DNA from: Phytopythium helicoides
Lineage: Eukaryota > Oomycota > Peronosporomycetes > Pythiales > Pythiaceae
Assembly: GCA_024867545.1 (NCBI GenBank)
Contig: JANFNE010000046.1
Coordinates: forward strand, 372,001 to 436,000
Direction: 5' to 3'
DNA length: 64,000 nucleotides
Part shown: positions 43,141-56,062 of the stretch, in pieces
Layout: every line of letters starts with the position of its first letter
Numbering within the stretch: position 1 is the first letter of the stretch
Translations under genes and position numbers: made by a program
Notes under the pieces: model-generated
Seen by the model: only the letters and a program-made list of their open reading frames with translations
The model's database searches: none
What the model was told of the DNA's origin: nothing

Positions 43141-46100
43141 ATGGACCGCGCGCCCGTCGACGCCAGTGAGAGCCAGAAGCGCCGCAAGAAGTCCCAGGAG
43201 GAGTCGGCCCGCGGTGCGTGGAGATGCCTGGCGGGCTACTTGGATGGATGGGGTGCGTTCCCAGCGCGAGCCGACGCTAACCGTGCTGTCGTGGCCCCCC
43301 CTTGTCGCAGCAGACGACATGGAGGAGGAGGAGCTAGAGCTGTTTAGCATCGTGCAGGAGGACCTTCGGGTCAAATCGACGGTCGTCTGGCAGAGCGCCG
43401 TCAAGACGCTCAACTCGGCGCTGGTGCACATCGACCGCCATGAGAGCCAGGTGTTTTTGGACTTCGCCTTCCCCAAGATCATCAGCATCATGCTCGACCA
43501 GCAGTGCGTGCCCGCCTGTTTGCTCCACGGAATTAACGGTGACTGACGTGACGTAACATAACCGTGATGACAGCTCCAGCAAGATCGGCGCGTTCGAAAA
43601 ATCGTGCGTGACGCAGTGCCTGACGGTCGCTGTCCCGATCATCATCGCGCAGATGAAGACGGGCAAACAGTACCAGATGCTGCCCGTTCTCGTGATGGTG
43701 TTCAACAAGAAGAAGACCTTTTACAAGGATCTGCGCTCGTCGGCCATGATTGGGAGCTATTGGAACAAGGCGCCAGGGTGCCCCGAAGTGCGGGCGCAAT
43801 GTATCGAGTCCTTCTGCGAAATGAAAGGCTTTCATCTGCTGCTGAGCACGCTTGAGCAGCTCGTCCAGAACCATCGCGAGGGCGAAGAGCTGGACGCGGT
43901 GATTGACAGCGAAGACATTCGCATTCTGTTGCAGGCGCTGCTCGAGTTCCGTGCGTCGGTTCCGGACCCAGTTTGTTCAAAGATCTGCGTGTTGATTATG
44001 ACGTATTTTACCAAGATCTCAATGGCGGTGCTCAAGAAGGAGCAAGGGGATGCTGTTGGCGCTGTACTTGCCATCATTCGGCGACTAGTAGACGCAGGTG
44101 CTGTCGAGTCGGAAGAAGTGAACAAGCTGTGGCTCGAGATCACGCAGCGATACGTCGAGTCACCGTCTTTGCCGCTCCGGCTATTCGGACTCGAGCAGAT
44201 CAACCACATTGTGAACTGCGCGCAGGCATCGCGTTCGTTCCCTCCTCGGTACTTTGTTCGCAATGCCGGAACGGAAATCGTGAATGGAGTGTACACGCTG
44301 AAGCCGGACGCGACGAACGCGACGTACATTTTGAAGCGAGACGAAACAGGGCAGGTGTTTACGCTCTTTTGCTGTACGATGAAGAGCGGTTTGAAGTGGT
44401 GGTTCATCTCAGAAGCTGACAAGATGCAGCCAGGGTCGGATCAAGATGTCGACTACTATCAACATCAATCACAGCATGAAGAGTATCTCCCACCAACGCA
44501 CAACTGGGTGCCGATTAGTAAAGGCGAAGCGCCAGCACCAGAGCTCGCCGCCGATACTGTTCTAGAATCGGACGAAGAGGACACCTCGCGGCTAGATCAT
44601 ATGCTGAGCGCTTGGGTTACTTCCAAGAAGATCGTGGAAGAGATTTTTGGCGACCGCATTCATCGCGAGGTTGTTTCACGAAGTGCACTGCTGGTGAAGT
44701 TTCTCGCCGAGTCGAACAAATTGGATGCTCACAGCATTGATGTGATTTGGCAATCGTGTCTCCAGAAGGACCAGACACTGGTGAATGAGATCCACAATTT
44801 GTTGATCACGACCGTGCCGTTCCTGTCGATTGATCTGCTGCTTCACTTGGTCAAGAGCATCCACGGAGCGTTACTCCAAAACCTTCAGCGGAGCGAGCCA
44901 TTCCCTGAACTGATTGGGTTCCTACAGCGCCTGGCAACAAACTCACCAAGCTTCTTGATGGACCGAAGTACAGAGGTGACGACTGCTATTCTGGAACTGC
45001 TCTGGTCGATTCAGATGCACTGCAGCATCGGAATTTCCGCCTGAGTCGAAGCTTGCGCGACTTTTTCCAGGAAGGGCTTCGTAGCGAGTATGGGGAGCCG
45101 CTACGCAAGCAATTCTTGAGCGAGTGCATTGACGGTATCAAACGCTCGTGCTCTCTCGGGTCGGCGGCGTCTCCAAAAAGCAACGGCGCGGAAGCTGTTA
45201 GTAGCGACGCGACAGCGTCCAAGTCTCTGGAGCTGCTCAAGTTTTTGATTGACTCCTACCGCCTAGACCAGGGCGAGATCGTGGAGTCGCTGAACAATGA
45301 GCACGGGCTCGTTGCACTGCTCTTTGATGAGCTTGCTGCATTTGCGTCGAGGAGTACGGACAAGCAATCGTCAACGTACCGGACAGCAATTGGACATCGT
45401 CTCGAGTTGATCCACTTTGTGCACTACAAGTCGCCCAACCTGGAGCTAAGCATTCCGCAGATCGATCGGCTGTGGAAGATATTGTCTTCGTCGCCTGCTG
45501 AGCGCGAATTCTGCCTCGTGTTCTTCAACCAGTCGAGCATGCGCAGTGGTCACCAGCAGTCTAGCACTGCGGTTTCAGCACATTCGCTTGCACTGTCGGC
45601 CTCGATCTCTTCAGCCTTCAATTCTGATGTGTGCTCATACATTTTCAATGAGCTCATTTGTCACCAAACGGACTTTCACACGCTGGGTACATCGGGTTAC
45701 AAGTGCTTTAACACCTATTTTGTGGCGCTAAACACACATCAGAAGAACGCGGAAGCTCCACTGAATCTGCTTGGACTCGATGCGCTCTGGCAGATCGCAT
45801 TCGAAGCACCCACAGAAGTTTCCGATTTGGCAACTCGCGAGCTCTTGCGAGTGTATGAACGTTATTCAGACGACCCAACAACGTCAGCTGCAGATGTGGA
45901 GGTCACAATGAATGACTTTCTAAAACGTGTGTTTGGGCAGCTCTCAACCGTGCACGAGTGCAAAACAGAATCGTTGAAGCTTGTGCAGCACTGCGCTAGC
46001 TTGCTAAATGGGCTGGTCGCCAGCTTCCGTCGCAAACAGTCGTCGTTCGTTCCTCATGGGTTGAGCGGCCGTGGCCCATACTTTAGCGTTAAGCTCATTG

Positions 46101-49100
46101 CACAGCGGATCCCCTGCTGGAAACAGTGGTGGGGCAGCCGCGGCGCACCAGGACAACTCGATTCGGACGCTCCAAACCTCCGTGTACGCGAATCAGCCGC
46201 TATGGTTACTGCGGCGACAGCTTGAGAAGGTGGTGGGTCATCCAATGCAGCAAACAAAGATTTTGTCGGCAGGATCAGCTGTTACGGGTGATCAGAAGAC
46301 TCTGGCGGACCTAAACATTACGGAGGCAAGCGAACTTCGGGTGCTAATGTTCAACACGATCGTGCAACGCAGCGCTGCGTCGCCTGTAGAGCACAACTAC
46401 CACCACCTGGGCCTCACGTCGCCGAAGGACGTACAGCATCCTGGTGAACTGATCGCCACGGATTCCACATACTTCGAAGTACTATTCCGAGTCCTGGACA
46501 TTGCCGAAGGTCACGAAGTCCATGAGGTGATGTGGGAGTTTCTGAAAAAGATCCCGACCAGCGTCGAGCTTCTGAATCGTGTCGCTAAGATCGGTGGAGA
46601 GTGCATCTATTGGCAATGATGGAGATGTGACGATGACTGGACCAACAGCGGAAGGAGATGAGAGTCAAAGAGCGTCTAAAGTTGAATGGTCCACACTGCT
46701 GCGAAGTGGTGCATCGTATCACGAAGCAATCTATACGTTGCAAATCATGGACGCGCTCCTTCTCCCGTCAGACGCCAAGAAAATCCCATTTGCGCGAGAG
46801 TATCTTCAGCGCTTCATTTCTGGGGGTGGCTTCCACGAGGTCCTCTCATACTTCATTGGTGCTAACTTTCATGCGGGCTCCTTCAACGAAGGCCCTGCAG
46901 TGGCATTGCGAATCTTGAAGTTTTGCTTGTTTGATTCTGAGCACAGCGACATGATGCTTGCGTTGCTGAGCGACGATGACGAAGCACCCTCTGGACATGG
47001 AGAGAACGGCGCAGATGCTGCTGGTGATACGATGATGGATAACGGCACACCAAAGTCGAAGATCGTGGTTGAGCACAGCCGATATGAGGAACTTGTCAGC
47101 AAGATTGCGGAGCTGGTAGTCTCTGAGTACGGCCGAGCCCAAGAGATCTCGGATCGCAAACCGACGCTACGCATCTTGATTGACGCACTGAAAACGGTGG
47201 AGTCTATCGTGGCTATTGCCCCGGATGCCGCAGAGAAGTATATGGGCTCAGCCTCGCTCAAGAGCTTGGTTGTTGCAATCTTTCTCACGATCGAGTCGGA
47301 TCATGTCCGTGAGCAATGGCTGTCATCACTTCGCTCGGTTTGCCGCGCATCGCCGAGCGCTGCTCAGGTTGTGTACACTGAGTTCATCGCTTCGATCGAT
47401 AAGATCGAGGAGCTCGCAGTGCCTTGCGACCAATACTCGCGGATGCTCGTTTTCCTCGCACAACTGGATGGAATGTCGGAGAGCTGCCTGGCGCTTTCCC
47501 AGCGAGTCACGCAGAAGCTCCGCACTGGATTCTCGAGCAAATTTTTAGCATGCAACGAGCACTCGAGCGAGGTTCTGATCGGCTTCCTCGAGTTTTTGCG
47601 GGAAGTGATCGTGTCACACACTGAGATCCGCTCCAATATCGCGCGGGAAGTTGTCGACGTGGTGTACGACGAATGTCTTTTTACACTACCAAGCGAGGAT
47701 CGCCATCGTTGCCCACTCTGCGTGTCGATCGAGACGCGCCGACCGGCGTTCAAGCTATTGGCGAGCGCAATCTCGTCCGATGCGACGATTTTGCACTCTC
47801 TCCGTGGGCGGCTCACGCGCCTGTTCACTCGAAGCGAGATGCTGCTATCGAAATGGGGCCAAGAGAACAATATCAAGACGAGAGGAATTGGCGAGCACGT
47901 TGGGCTAAAGAATCAGGGCTCCTCGTGCTACATGAACTCATTTCTGCAGCAACTTTTTATGCACCCTACACTGCGCAAAGGATTGCTGGCGGCAAAGGTA
48001 ACACCCAAACCGACGTCAAGCGAGCCGACGAAGGCCGAGGCGGAGCAGTTCCCGGAGCGCCTTGTTGGGTGCCGCATTGCCGTGGAGTGTCTTGGTGGTC
48101 GCGTATACGAAGCACAGGTTGTTGGATACGATAGTACGACTCGACGCCATACACTTCGCTACGAAGACGGTCGAGAAGCAAGCTTTGTGCTTGCGGAGGG
48201 GCGACCCGGTAACGAGAATGGGCGCTACGTGATCCTCCAACCCGAACTGACGGGTATTGATGCTACGCTCGAAGTGCTCCGTCAGGTTCAGCGAGCGTTT
48301 TGCTACCTTCGCGATAGTGAAATGCGCTTTTACAACACAAAGGCGCTCGTGGATGCATGCACATGCTTGAACCTTGAGTTTTCGGTGTATCAGCAAAACG
48401 ATGCCAGCGAATTCTGTGACAAGCTATTGGATCGACTAGAAACTGGGCTGAAGACAACTCCACAAGGCACATACTGCCTGCATGAAGCGCTGGGAGGGAA
48501 GCTCATTTCGCAGAAACTACCCAAGGGTTGCGACCACCGCTACGAGCGGGAGGAGCCGTTTATTCGGTTGGAACTACAGATTCGAGGGAAGGAAAGCATT
48601 GAAGAGTCCCTTGCTGCGTTTGTAGAAGGAGAAATCATGGACGGTGACAACAAAGTTGAATGCGAGAATTGCGGCACGAAAAAAGCCGCAATACGACGCA
48701 CATGCTTTGGGACGCTGCCAAACCTGCTCATTTTGCACTTGAAACGCTTTGACTTGGACTACACGACCTTCGAGACGGTAAAGCTCAACAACCGGTGCTC
48801 GTTCCCGATGAACCTGATGATGAAGCCGTATACCAAGGCTGGCATCGAAGAGCTCGAAGCAAGTACTGGGCGTGAGAAACGCAGCATCCCCAGATGATGA
48901 GGACATGGAGTCTGATGAGGCAAGCGGATCCGATGAGTTTATGGCTGATGTGAATGGTGGCGGAGATGATGATGAGGACGAAACTGCAGCTGTGAAACCC
49001 GACTCACCGCGCAGCAATAGCAGTAACAGCAGCGTCGGTGCCCAGCATGGCGGCGATGACGACGCTGTTGCACCAACCGGTGCTGTGAGAAGTCAGAATG

Positions 49101-51985
49101 GGGGTGGAGTCCATGCGCGAAAGCACTCGATTGTCTCGAAAGACGAGCACACGTCGACGGACCCGAATTACGAGTATCGGCTTAAGGGCATCTTGGTGCA
49201 CTCGGGTGTGGCACAAGGTGGCCACTATTACTCTTTTATCTACGACCACGTTTCAGAGAAGTGGTTTAAGTTTGATGACGAAGACGTCACACCGTTTGAC
49301 CCTGCGAACATTGAAGCGGAGTGTTTCGGTGGAGTGCAGCGTCGTTCGTGGCATGGATCTAGTAATTCTATGGAGATGGAAGTGTTCAGCAACGCTCTCA
49401 TGCTATTCTATGAAAAGGTGATCCCTGTGGATGTCCCGAAGCCGACGGATTCGTCGACTACTGAGGCAATGTCGGACGTTACAAGTGACGACGAACGCTG
49501 CGATTATGAATCTGAAGTGTGGAAGTCGAACGAAGTGTTTTTGCAGAACTCCTACTTGTTTGACGTCGAATTCCACGAGTTCCTGCGTGAAATGGTGCAG
49601 TCAAAGTATATGAGGGACGCTTCGTCGTCGTCGCCGTCATCACCGCCGCCGTCTCCAGCGTTGCCCAGACCCTCTGACGCAGACACGGATGTAGCAATGG
49701 TACCAGCGCCGGTGTCCGGCGGTGTTAGTACCGACGAGAGCTTGCAGGGAACTCTCGCCGAAATTGGCGTGGAGTTTGTGCTTAGCGTCTTGTTGCACTC
49801 ACGCGAAAAGCACGGGATTGCTCGTTGGATCACTGTGCTTGCGAGTAAGTTTGCCAAGCACAAGAGTATTTGTGCATCGTTTTTCCGCACTCTTGCAACC
49901 ACCAAGAGAGCAGATTGGCTGCGCGGACTTGTTGTTTGAATGTCCTGACTCGATCGCTCGGCAATCATTTGTGCATTTGGTATCTCGCGCACTTACGGCG
50001 TACGAAGCGCACATATCGGCAGGAGGGAAAACCACGAATTCAGAAGATGCAGAGGTGCTGGCGTTACTGTCGGATGCTCTAGCGGAGTTTTTGGACCAGA
50101 CGCCGGTCGCTCAGCAATCCCACTTGGAAGAATGTTTCATGCTTATCCGGAACTGCGCCGAGATTAGCGGTACGATGCGATCGCTTTTCATCAAGCAGGA
50201 CATGGTGGCTCGCCTGATCAGCTTCTTCTTGAGCGAGCGAGCTCCTACACAGCTGAAGGAAGCGTTTGCAACTTCCCACTCGCTCTCTGACTCATCTGCA
50301 TCAGCTGCAGCCAACCATCGCTACGCTTCTCCGGACTATCAGTACTTGCTGGAGGCAATCATCGCGATACTTGGGCTGCCGCGCCGCGTTACGGAGCCGC
50401 TGCTAGCTGAGAGCAGTGCCCAATACCCGCATCGTGTGGCACTGTCCGAAAAGGCAGAGGCTGCGCTCACGGAAGTGTATAACGACTTCAAATCCGAAGC
50501 CAGTGGACTGGGAGTCGCGGAGCTGTCCAAGTTCCTTCGAGCGTCGTGCAGCTCGGTTGGCAGTAGCTCAGCCATCGAACAAAATGCTCGAGCATTCCTG
50601 GCCAAGTACGGAAACCGAGACGCTGAGAACCCGCGCGTGGAGCTGGACGGGTTCCTGACGTACTACACCGACTCGGCCGCAGCATCTACCAAGAACGTTC
50701 TGCAGGACCTCCGAGCGTTTGGTTTCGGTGAGGATCTGCGCCGTCACAGTAGATCGCTACCACCGGCATCAGCCGTGCTCGCAGACGTGAGCGCGCTCAG
50801 TCGCTCGGCGCTCCTCAGCGACGTATTTATGGACTCTGCACTTGAGGAAGATGCCGAGACTGTGGGCGATTTCTTGCTGCGCATCAGCATTGGTGACGCC
50901 GAAACTTCCGAGATGCTGACGCGATCACTGCTGCAGTGCATGAATGGCGCAGAGAGCGGCTGGAAGGGTCAGCCAGTTGTGGACGTGTGCGCATTGGCTT
51001 TGCAGAATCTTCTTTCCTACGACTTTTCGTACCAGCAACAGCTTATCGAGCTTGCACTGCTATCGTCCGAGTTTGGGCTTGCTCAGTACCGCTCAGAGTC
51101 GTGCTCGCTTTGGCAACGGCAGTGCGAATCTGACGACGGCCACCCACGTTGCACTCTTCGTGTACCGACAGCTCACGATCGTGCTTGAGCTTCACAGCAA
51201 GGTTCCGGAGGTGGCGACGTGGCTTGCGGAGCACCGCAGCGCGTGGGAATGGATGTACGAGTGGCTGCGCATTGAATCGCTCAAACCGAGTCTTGGCGGC
51301 CGACTGTCTGTCCTCATGCGCGAGCCGGCGAAGACCGACGCGCTCATGCGTCTCGGCGAGGCGCTGGCTATTCCATACCGCGAGGAAGAGCGCTGCTACA
51401 TCGTCGAAGGCGCTGGATACGCGAACGTGAACGGTATTTATAAGAGCACATCGCACACGCACGACAGCTGCCTGACATACGCGTGCGTCAAGGGCGACAT
51501 TGAGTACACATTGTTCCGCTGCTGTATGCCGAGTAAGGCGCGGCGTTGGTACATTTCGTACTCGCCTGACAAGAATTTGCTGGGCACCATGTCGGACGAA
51601 GACTTTTATTTTGTGCAGTCACACATTGACCACGAGCTGCCACCCGAGGATGGCTGGAAGGTCTGGGTCAAGAATGAGAAGTCGCAGCCGCCAGTACCGA
51701 CTGTGCGGCTATACAGTTCGACGGTCGGGGCCAACGGCAGCCGCGCCGACAGCGACATGGACCTTGGACGGCGCCAGCACGCATGGCAACAGTGCCGCCA
51801 TCCACGGCATTGACGAAGATTTCGTGGGTGTGGGCGGTGACGCCGACGGCGACGCTGACGCCGACACAGTTGAGTACGACGACAGCGAGGACGAGATCCG
51901 CGTGAGCAACGAGCGCTTCCAGGCCGTGCACTTAGACAACCAGGAAGATGGCGAGCCGAGCAGCGGCACGGACGACTTTATGTGA
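43141..51985 (+). CDS. Giant ubiquitin carboxyl-terminal hydrolase (USP9X/24/34-like), frame-interrupted
   Basis: About 2,900 residues after correction. Exon 1 is 43141-43213, exon 2 43311-43503, then a long exon from 43574; both introns are GT-AG and in phase. The protein has a long alpha-helical ARM-like N-terminal region, a ubiquitin-like segment (SVYANQPLWLLRRQLEKV), and a USP catalytic core. The Cys box is GLKNQGSSCYMNSFLQQLF, with Cys near 47,926, the zinc-ribbon pair CENCG is at about 48,661, and the His box is GGHYYSFIYD with His at 49,223. An acidic insert separates them. A roughly 90-residue module occurs on both sides of the core (44,247-44,520 and 51,391-51,682). Seven frame changes occur (about 45,015, 46,105, 46,587, 48,888, 49,905, 51,100, 51,770); six are single surplus bases. 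Confidence 0.85.
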
Positions 51986-52846
51986 GCTGTGCGTGTTTCG
52001 CGGTCGATCACCTTGCGGGTGGATGGAACGCGAGCACCAATCAAACAAAAAAATGCATTTTCAAATGGATTAGTGTCGTTCACGTGTCCATGCCATTGCT
52101 CCGAAGAGCACGCACTTTGGCTCTCATACTTCATGCTATCGAGAGGACAAGCGCCACAACCAACTTGTTGCAGTGGCCAAGACGTATTCTCTGATATCAA
52201 AGAACGATGTCCCCTCATGCAAGGGTAACCATGCCACACGACGAGTAACGTTTCGGATAAGTCGAAACCCACACATTTGGTAGACAACCTAGCCAAAGAC
52301 GAGGAATGCGCTCGCCCAACCTCGTGCTCGAGTTTTTGTCCCGTGTCAATGTCCAGCAAGAAGTCGGCGACCTCCGAGCCAGAGGCCACACAGGGTCAAA
52401 CTGGTCGACAGATTGTGGCCGACAACTTGACCAGGCTAGTACTTCCTTGAGCAACAGCACCCCGCACAGTCCGAGCGAGGTTAAAGTATGCGGTGCGGCA
52501 ACCGTTGGCTCAAGCGCAATGAGGAGCGCGGTTTTCATGGTGCTGTCAACCAAGCGGCCTAACTTCTGGTGGTTCGCCCGGGTCGGTGTCAATCTCGTCG
52601 GGTGCGTCCACGGCCACTTCTGGCAGCGTGGTGAGCCTATATGGCGGCTCTACTCGGCTATCAGGAGGAGTACGGGGACGTTGTTATCAGGCGGAAGCTT
52701 GAAGAAAGCAAAGCGTGAAGCCAAAAAAATGGCTTCAAGTTGAAGTGGTCAAGGTCATTCGTTGTAAATACTCGTATCTGTCATCCGTGGCGACCTGGTA
52801 GTCACATGTTGTGTTACCACTGGTCGCACACAGCAGCAAACTGACC
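51986..52846. other. Intergenic region with unresolved minus-strand coding-like blocks
   Basis: About 860 bases. On the minus strand, blocks such as TLPEVAVDAPDEIDTDPGEP (about 52,560-52,650) and GSEVADFLLDIDTGQKLEHE (about 52,330-52,390) look protein-like but lie in different frames, as if a small gene were frame-broken or spliced. A plus-strand 25-codon ORF (52,641-52,718) overlaps the first. I cannot assemble a gene. TCAAGTTGAAGTG lies at about 52,734-52,746, roughly 100 bases upstream of the PLRG1 start. Confidence 0.35.
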
Positions 52847-54678
52847 ATGGCCGAGGTGGACGCGCAGATCGAGGCGTCGGTGCTGCGCACGGCCGAGCTG
52901 TTCGCGCTGAGCAAGCGCGGCGGCGGCTCTGCGCTGGAGTTCGCGCCCAGCAAGAAGGTGCGGATCGCCACCAAGCTGCGCGACGTGTACGCGGGGAATC
53001 CCCGAGTCGCTGCTGGAGGAGCCGGCGGCGGACACGGGCGGCGGACTGCCGGGGGCCGACGCGGAGGCGGCCGCAGGTGCGTCTGCTGCCGCTTGAAGGG
53101 AGTTTCCGCGTGCCAGGCGAGCGTTCTGACGCGCTAGCGCGCCTCGTTTTCACCAGGAGCAGCGCCAGAGGACGACAAGAGCGCGGAGAACTCGCTCGTG
53201 GCGCAGGTCGCCAAGGAGGCAGAGGAGGAGCTCGCGCTCAAGAAGCGCAAGCTGTACGTGTCTCTCCCCTTCCCTCTAGCACGACGGTGTTCTGCAGGAG
53301 TGAGGCTAATCGACGCAAATTACGTGGCTGTCGAGCAGGGCGGCGGACGGCGGCAGCGCGTCGACGGCACTCACCGAGTTCAAAAAGCAGGTCGCCAACC
53401 CGGCAGCTGCGGCTCCAGGCAGCTCCGCGATCGTGCGCCGCCGCGCGACGCAAGTGCCCAAGCCCAAGTGGCACGCGCCGTGGAAACTCAAGCGCGTGAT
53501 TGCAGGGCATCTGGGATGGGTTCGCGCGATTGCTGTGGACCCGACGAACGACTGGTTTGTCACGGGCTCGGCGGACCGATCCATCAAGGTCTGGGACTTG
53601 GCGTCCGGCCAGCTCAAGCTCACGCTCACGGGCCATATCAATGCAATCCGCGGGCTAGAGGTGAGCGACCGGCACCCGTACCTGTTCTCGGCAGCCGAGG
53701 ACAAGAAGGTGCTGTGCTGGGACCTCGAGTACAACAAGGTCATTCGCAGCTACCACGGCCATTTGTCTGGTGTGTTCTGCCTCAAGCTGCACCCGACACT
53801 GGATGTGCTCGTGACGGGCGGTCGCGACGCAGTCGCTCGCGTGTGGGATATGCGCACTAAGAACCAGATCCACGTGCTCTCCGGCCACCAAGGAACCGTC
53901 TGGTCGATGGAGACGCAGGCAACTGACCCGCAGATCATTACTGGGTCGACAGACAGCACTATCAAGGTAACTTTTGTTTGCCCGAGCTCTGCGTACAAAA
54001 AGAAATCGCGCTGGATTCACATGTATGCCTTGTTCGTGTCCAGCTGTGGGATTTGGCAGCAGGCAAGGTCATGACGACGCTGACGAACCACAAGAAGGCG
54101 GTTCGCGCGTTGGCCAAGTCACCCATTGTGCGTCGTGCTCAATTTCTGGTCGAGTGTGTGGCGTGCTAACTTTTGTGATTGTTGCTTGGTGCTGCTTCAG
54201 GATCACACGTTCATGTCTGGCGCTGCCGACAACATGAAAAAGTGGGAGGCCAAGGATGGCAAGTTCCTGCGCAACTTTTCGACGCACAACGCCATCATCA
54301 ACTCGATCGCGATCAACCAGGACGGGGTGATGGTTTCGAGCGCTGACAATGGGTCTATGCGCTTCTGGGACTACAACACGGGTTACTGCTTCCAGCACGA
54401 GACAACCAAGGCGCAGCCGGGCTCGCTCGACAGCGAGGCCGGCATCTACGCGTCCGCGTTTGACAAGACGGGGATGTACGTAGTTCTTATCGATGTTCTT
54501 TGTGTTTCACATGGCTGGTTTCTAATGGTCAATAAACAATGCTGGCAGGCGCTTCATCACCTGTGAGGCCGACAAGACCATCAAGGTATGGGAAGAGGAC
54601 GCCTCTGCCTCGGAGGAATCGCACCCGATCGACATGGTGCAGTGGACCAAGGACTTCACGGCGCCGAAGCGCTATTAG
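52847..54678 (+). CDS. PLRG1: Pleiotropic regulator 1 (PLRG1/PRL1/Prp46), WD40 spliceosome component
   Basis: Exons 52847-53076, 53157-53253, 53336-53966, 54044-54127, 54201-54475, 54549-54678. PLRG1 is a core member of the Prp19/CDC5L complex needed for spliceosome activation. The N-terminal region ([23 protein letters not shown]) is followed by [20 protein letters not shown], the family signature before seven WD40 repeats, with clear GH-to-WD units ([46 protein letters not shown]). It ends after [14 protein letters not shown]. Exon 1 needs one base removed near 52,996 to join YAG to IPESLLEEP; the phases of all later introns then fit, which supports a true surplus base. Orthology is clear. 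Confidence 0.92.
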
Positions 54679-55023
54679 GTGGCTTTCAGCAGCATGGGTT
54701 AGCCCCCCATCATTGACTCAATATATTGCTGGCACAGTCAAATTGCTTGTCTCGGGTGACGAGTTGCAGTGACCGCACCTCTTTTCTCCGACACTCGCTC
54801 TGGCATATTGACCGGCGGCGACGCATGCGAAGCTTTTGCTCTTTGTGTCGTGTGAAACCGAAGAGCTGACGCCGCTTTCCTCCATGTTGGCGACTGTGCG
54901 AACCAGAGGCATTATTAGGTTCGCTCCGTTTCGAAAGTAGCAGCTGTCGTCGTATTTAACAGTAGGTCCACGAGATCTCGGCGCGAAAAACCCAAGGAGG
55001 CGCCACAGCAACTCAAACAGACC
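54679..55023. other. Intergenic between PLRG1 and SARNP-like gene
   Basis: 345 bases, terminator and promoter space. No gene or RNA recognised. Confidence 0.5.
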
Positions 55024-56062
55024 ATGACGGCGGCGATGGTGCCCAAGAAGATGAAGGTGAGCGAGCTGCGCGCGGCGCTCGAGTCGCGCGGGCTGAGCTC
55101 GAACGGGCTCAAGTCGGAGCTCATCCAGCGGCTGGAGCTGGCGCTGGACGAGGAGGAGTTCGGCAGCGCGGCGCAGGAGGCGCAGGACCTGGAGGCGCTC
55201 AAGCCGCCGAGCCCCGAGAAGAAGCCGGCGAGCCCCGCCAAGAAGCCGGCGAGCCCCGCCAAGAAGCCTGCGGCCGACGAGCCTGAGGCACCGGCGGAGG
55301 ACGCGCCGGCCGCGACGAAGCAGCAGCAGAGCGAGCCCACGGCCGAGCAGCCCAAGGACGAGCAGCCCAAGCCCGCGCAGGACCCCGCGGCCGAGGACGC
55401 GCCGAGCAAGCCGCTGACTGAGGCTGAGAAGCGCGCGGCGCGCGCCGCCAAGTTCGGCATCCCGCTCAGCCTCGAGGACAAAAAGGTATGCGGCCGGCGA
55501 GGAGACGCGGTGCGCAGCGCTGGTGGCGCGTGACTGACATCCACCCGATCTGCGCGCGCAGGCTGCACGAGCCAAGCGGTTCCAGCTGGCCGGCGCAGGT
55601 GCGAGCTTTGTTGCTTTGCAAATGGGAATGCCGGGCCTTTCTGGGTGCTCACACTCGTCGGCCGTGCAGACGGCGAGGAGGAGCGAGCAAAGAAGCTCAA
55701 GCGCGCTGAGCGGTTCAACGTTGAGACCAAGGACACGGTAGGCGCGCGCTCGAAATCGATCAACGGATAGGTCCGCGGCTAACTCGTGGACGGTGATGCC
55801 GCCGCTCTACCAGCTGGACGAGAAGAAGAAGGCGCGCGCTGAGCGCTTCGGCCTGAACGCCGAGGAGAAGCGGCGTCTCGATCGCGCAAAGCGCTTCGGA
55901 CTCGAGACCAAGGAGACGGTAAGGCGTCCAGTTGGCGCGAGCGCATCCTGCAGGGTTGGCTCGGAGGACTGACGCCGTGTGTGGCTCGTTGTGTGGCCAC
56001 TGTGCGTCGAGCAGCTGGACGAGAAGCGGCAAAAGCGCCAGGAGCGGTTCGGTGGCAAGTGA
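55024..56062 (+). CDS. SAP-domain RNA-binding protein, SARNP/CIP29/Tho1 type
   Basis: Five exons, 55024-55485, 55562-55598, 55670-55737, 55814-55918, 56015-56062, all phases fitting, 239 residues. The SAP domain is residues 8-42 (MKVSELRAALESRGLSSNGL), a helix-extended-helix fold binding DNA or RNA. A Pro/Lys/Ala/Glu-rich low-complexity linker has three copies of PSPEKKPA-type repeats. The C-terminal half repeats a short unit, RAARAAKFGIP, RAKRFQLAG, RAERFNVETKDT, RAERFGLNAEEK, RAKRFGLETKET and RQERFGGK, which is the RNA-binding Tho1/SARNP C-terminal repeat. The protein works in mRNP assembly and TREX-linked export. Small exons each coding about one repeat are typical. Orthology by architecture. 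Confidence 0.85.

Noticed and set aside
43608..51985. USP region as several separate genes
   Set aside because: Adjacent open frames overlap or abut, and the reading continues sensibly across each one-base slip (for example TTKR to QIGCADLLFECPDSIAR), with a single catalytic Cys box and a single His box in proper order.
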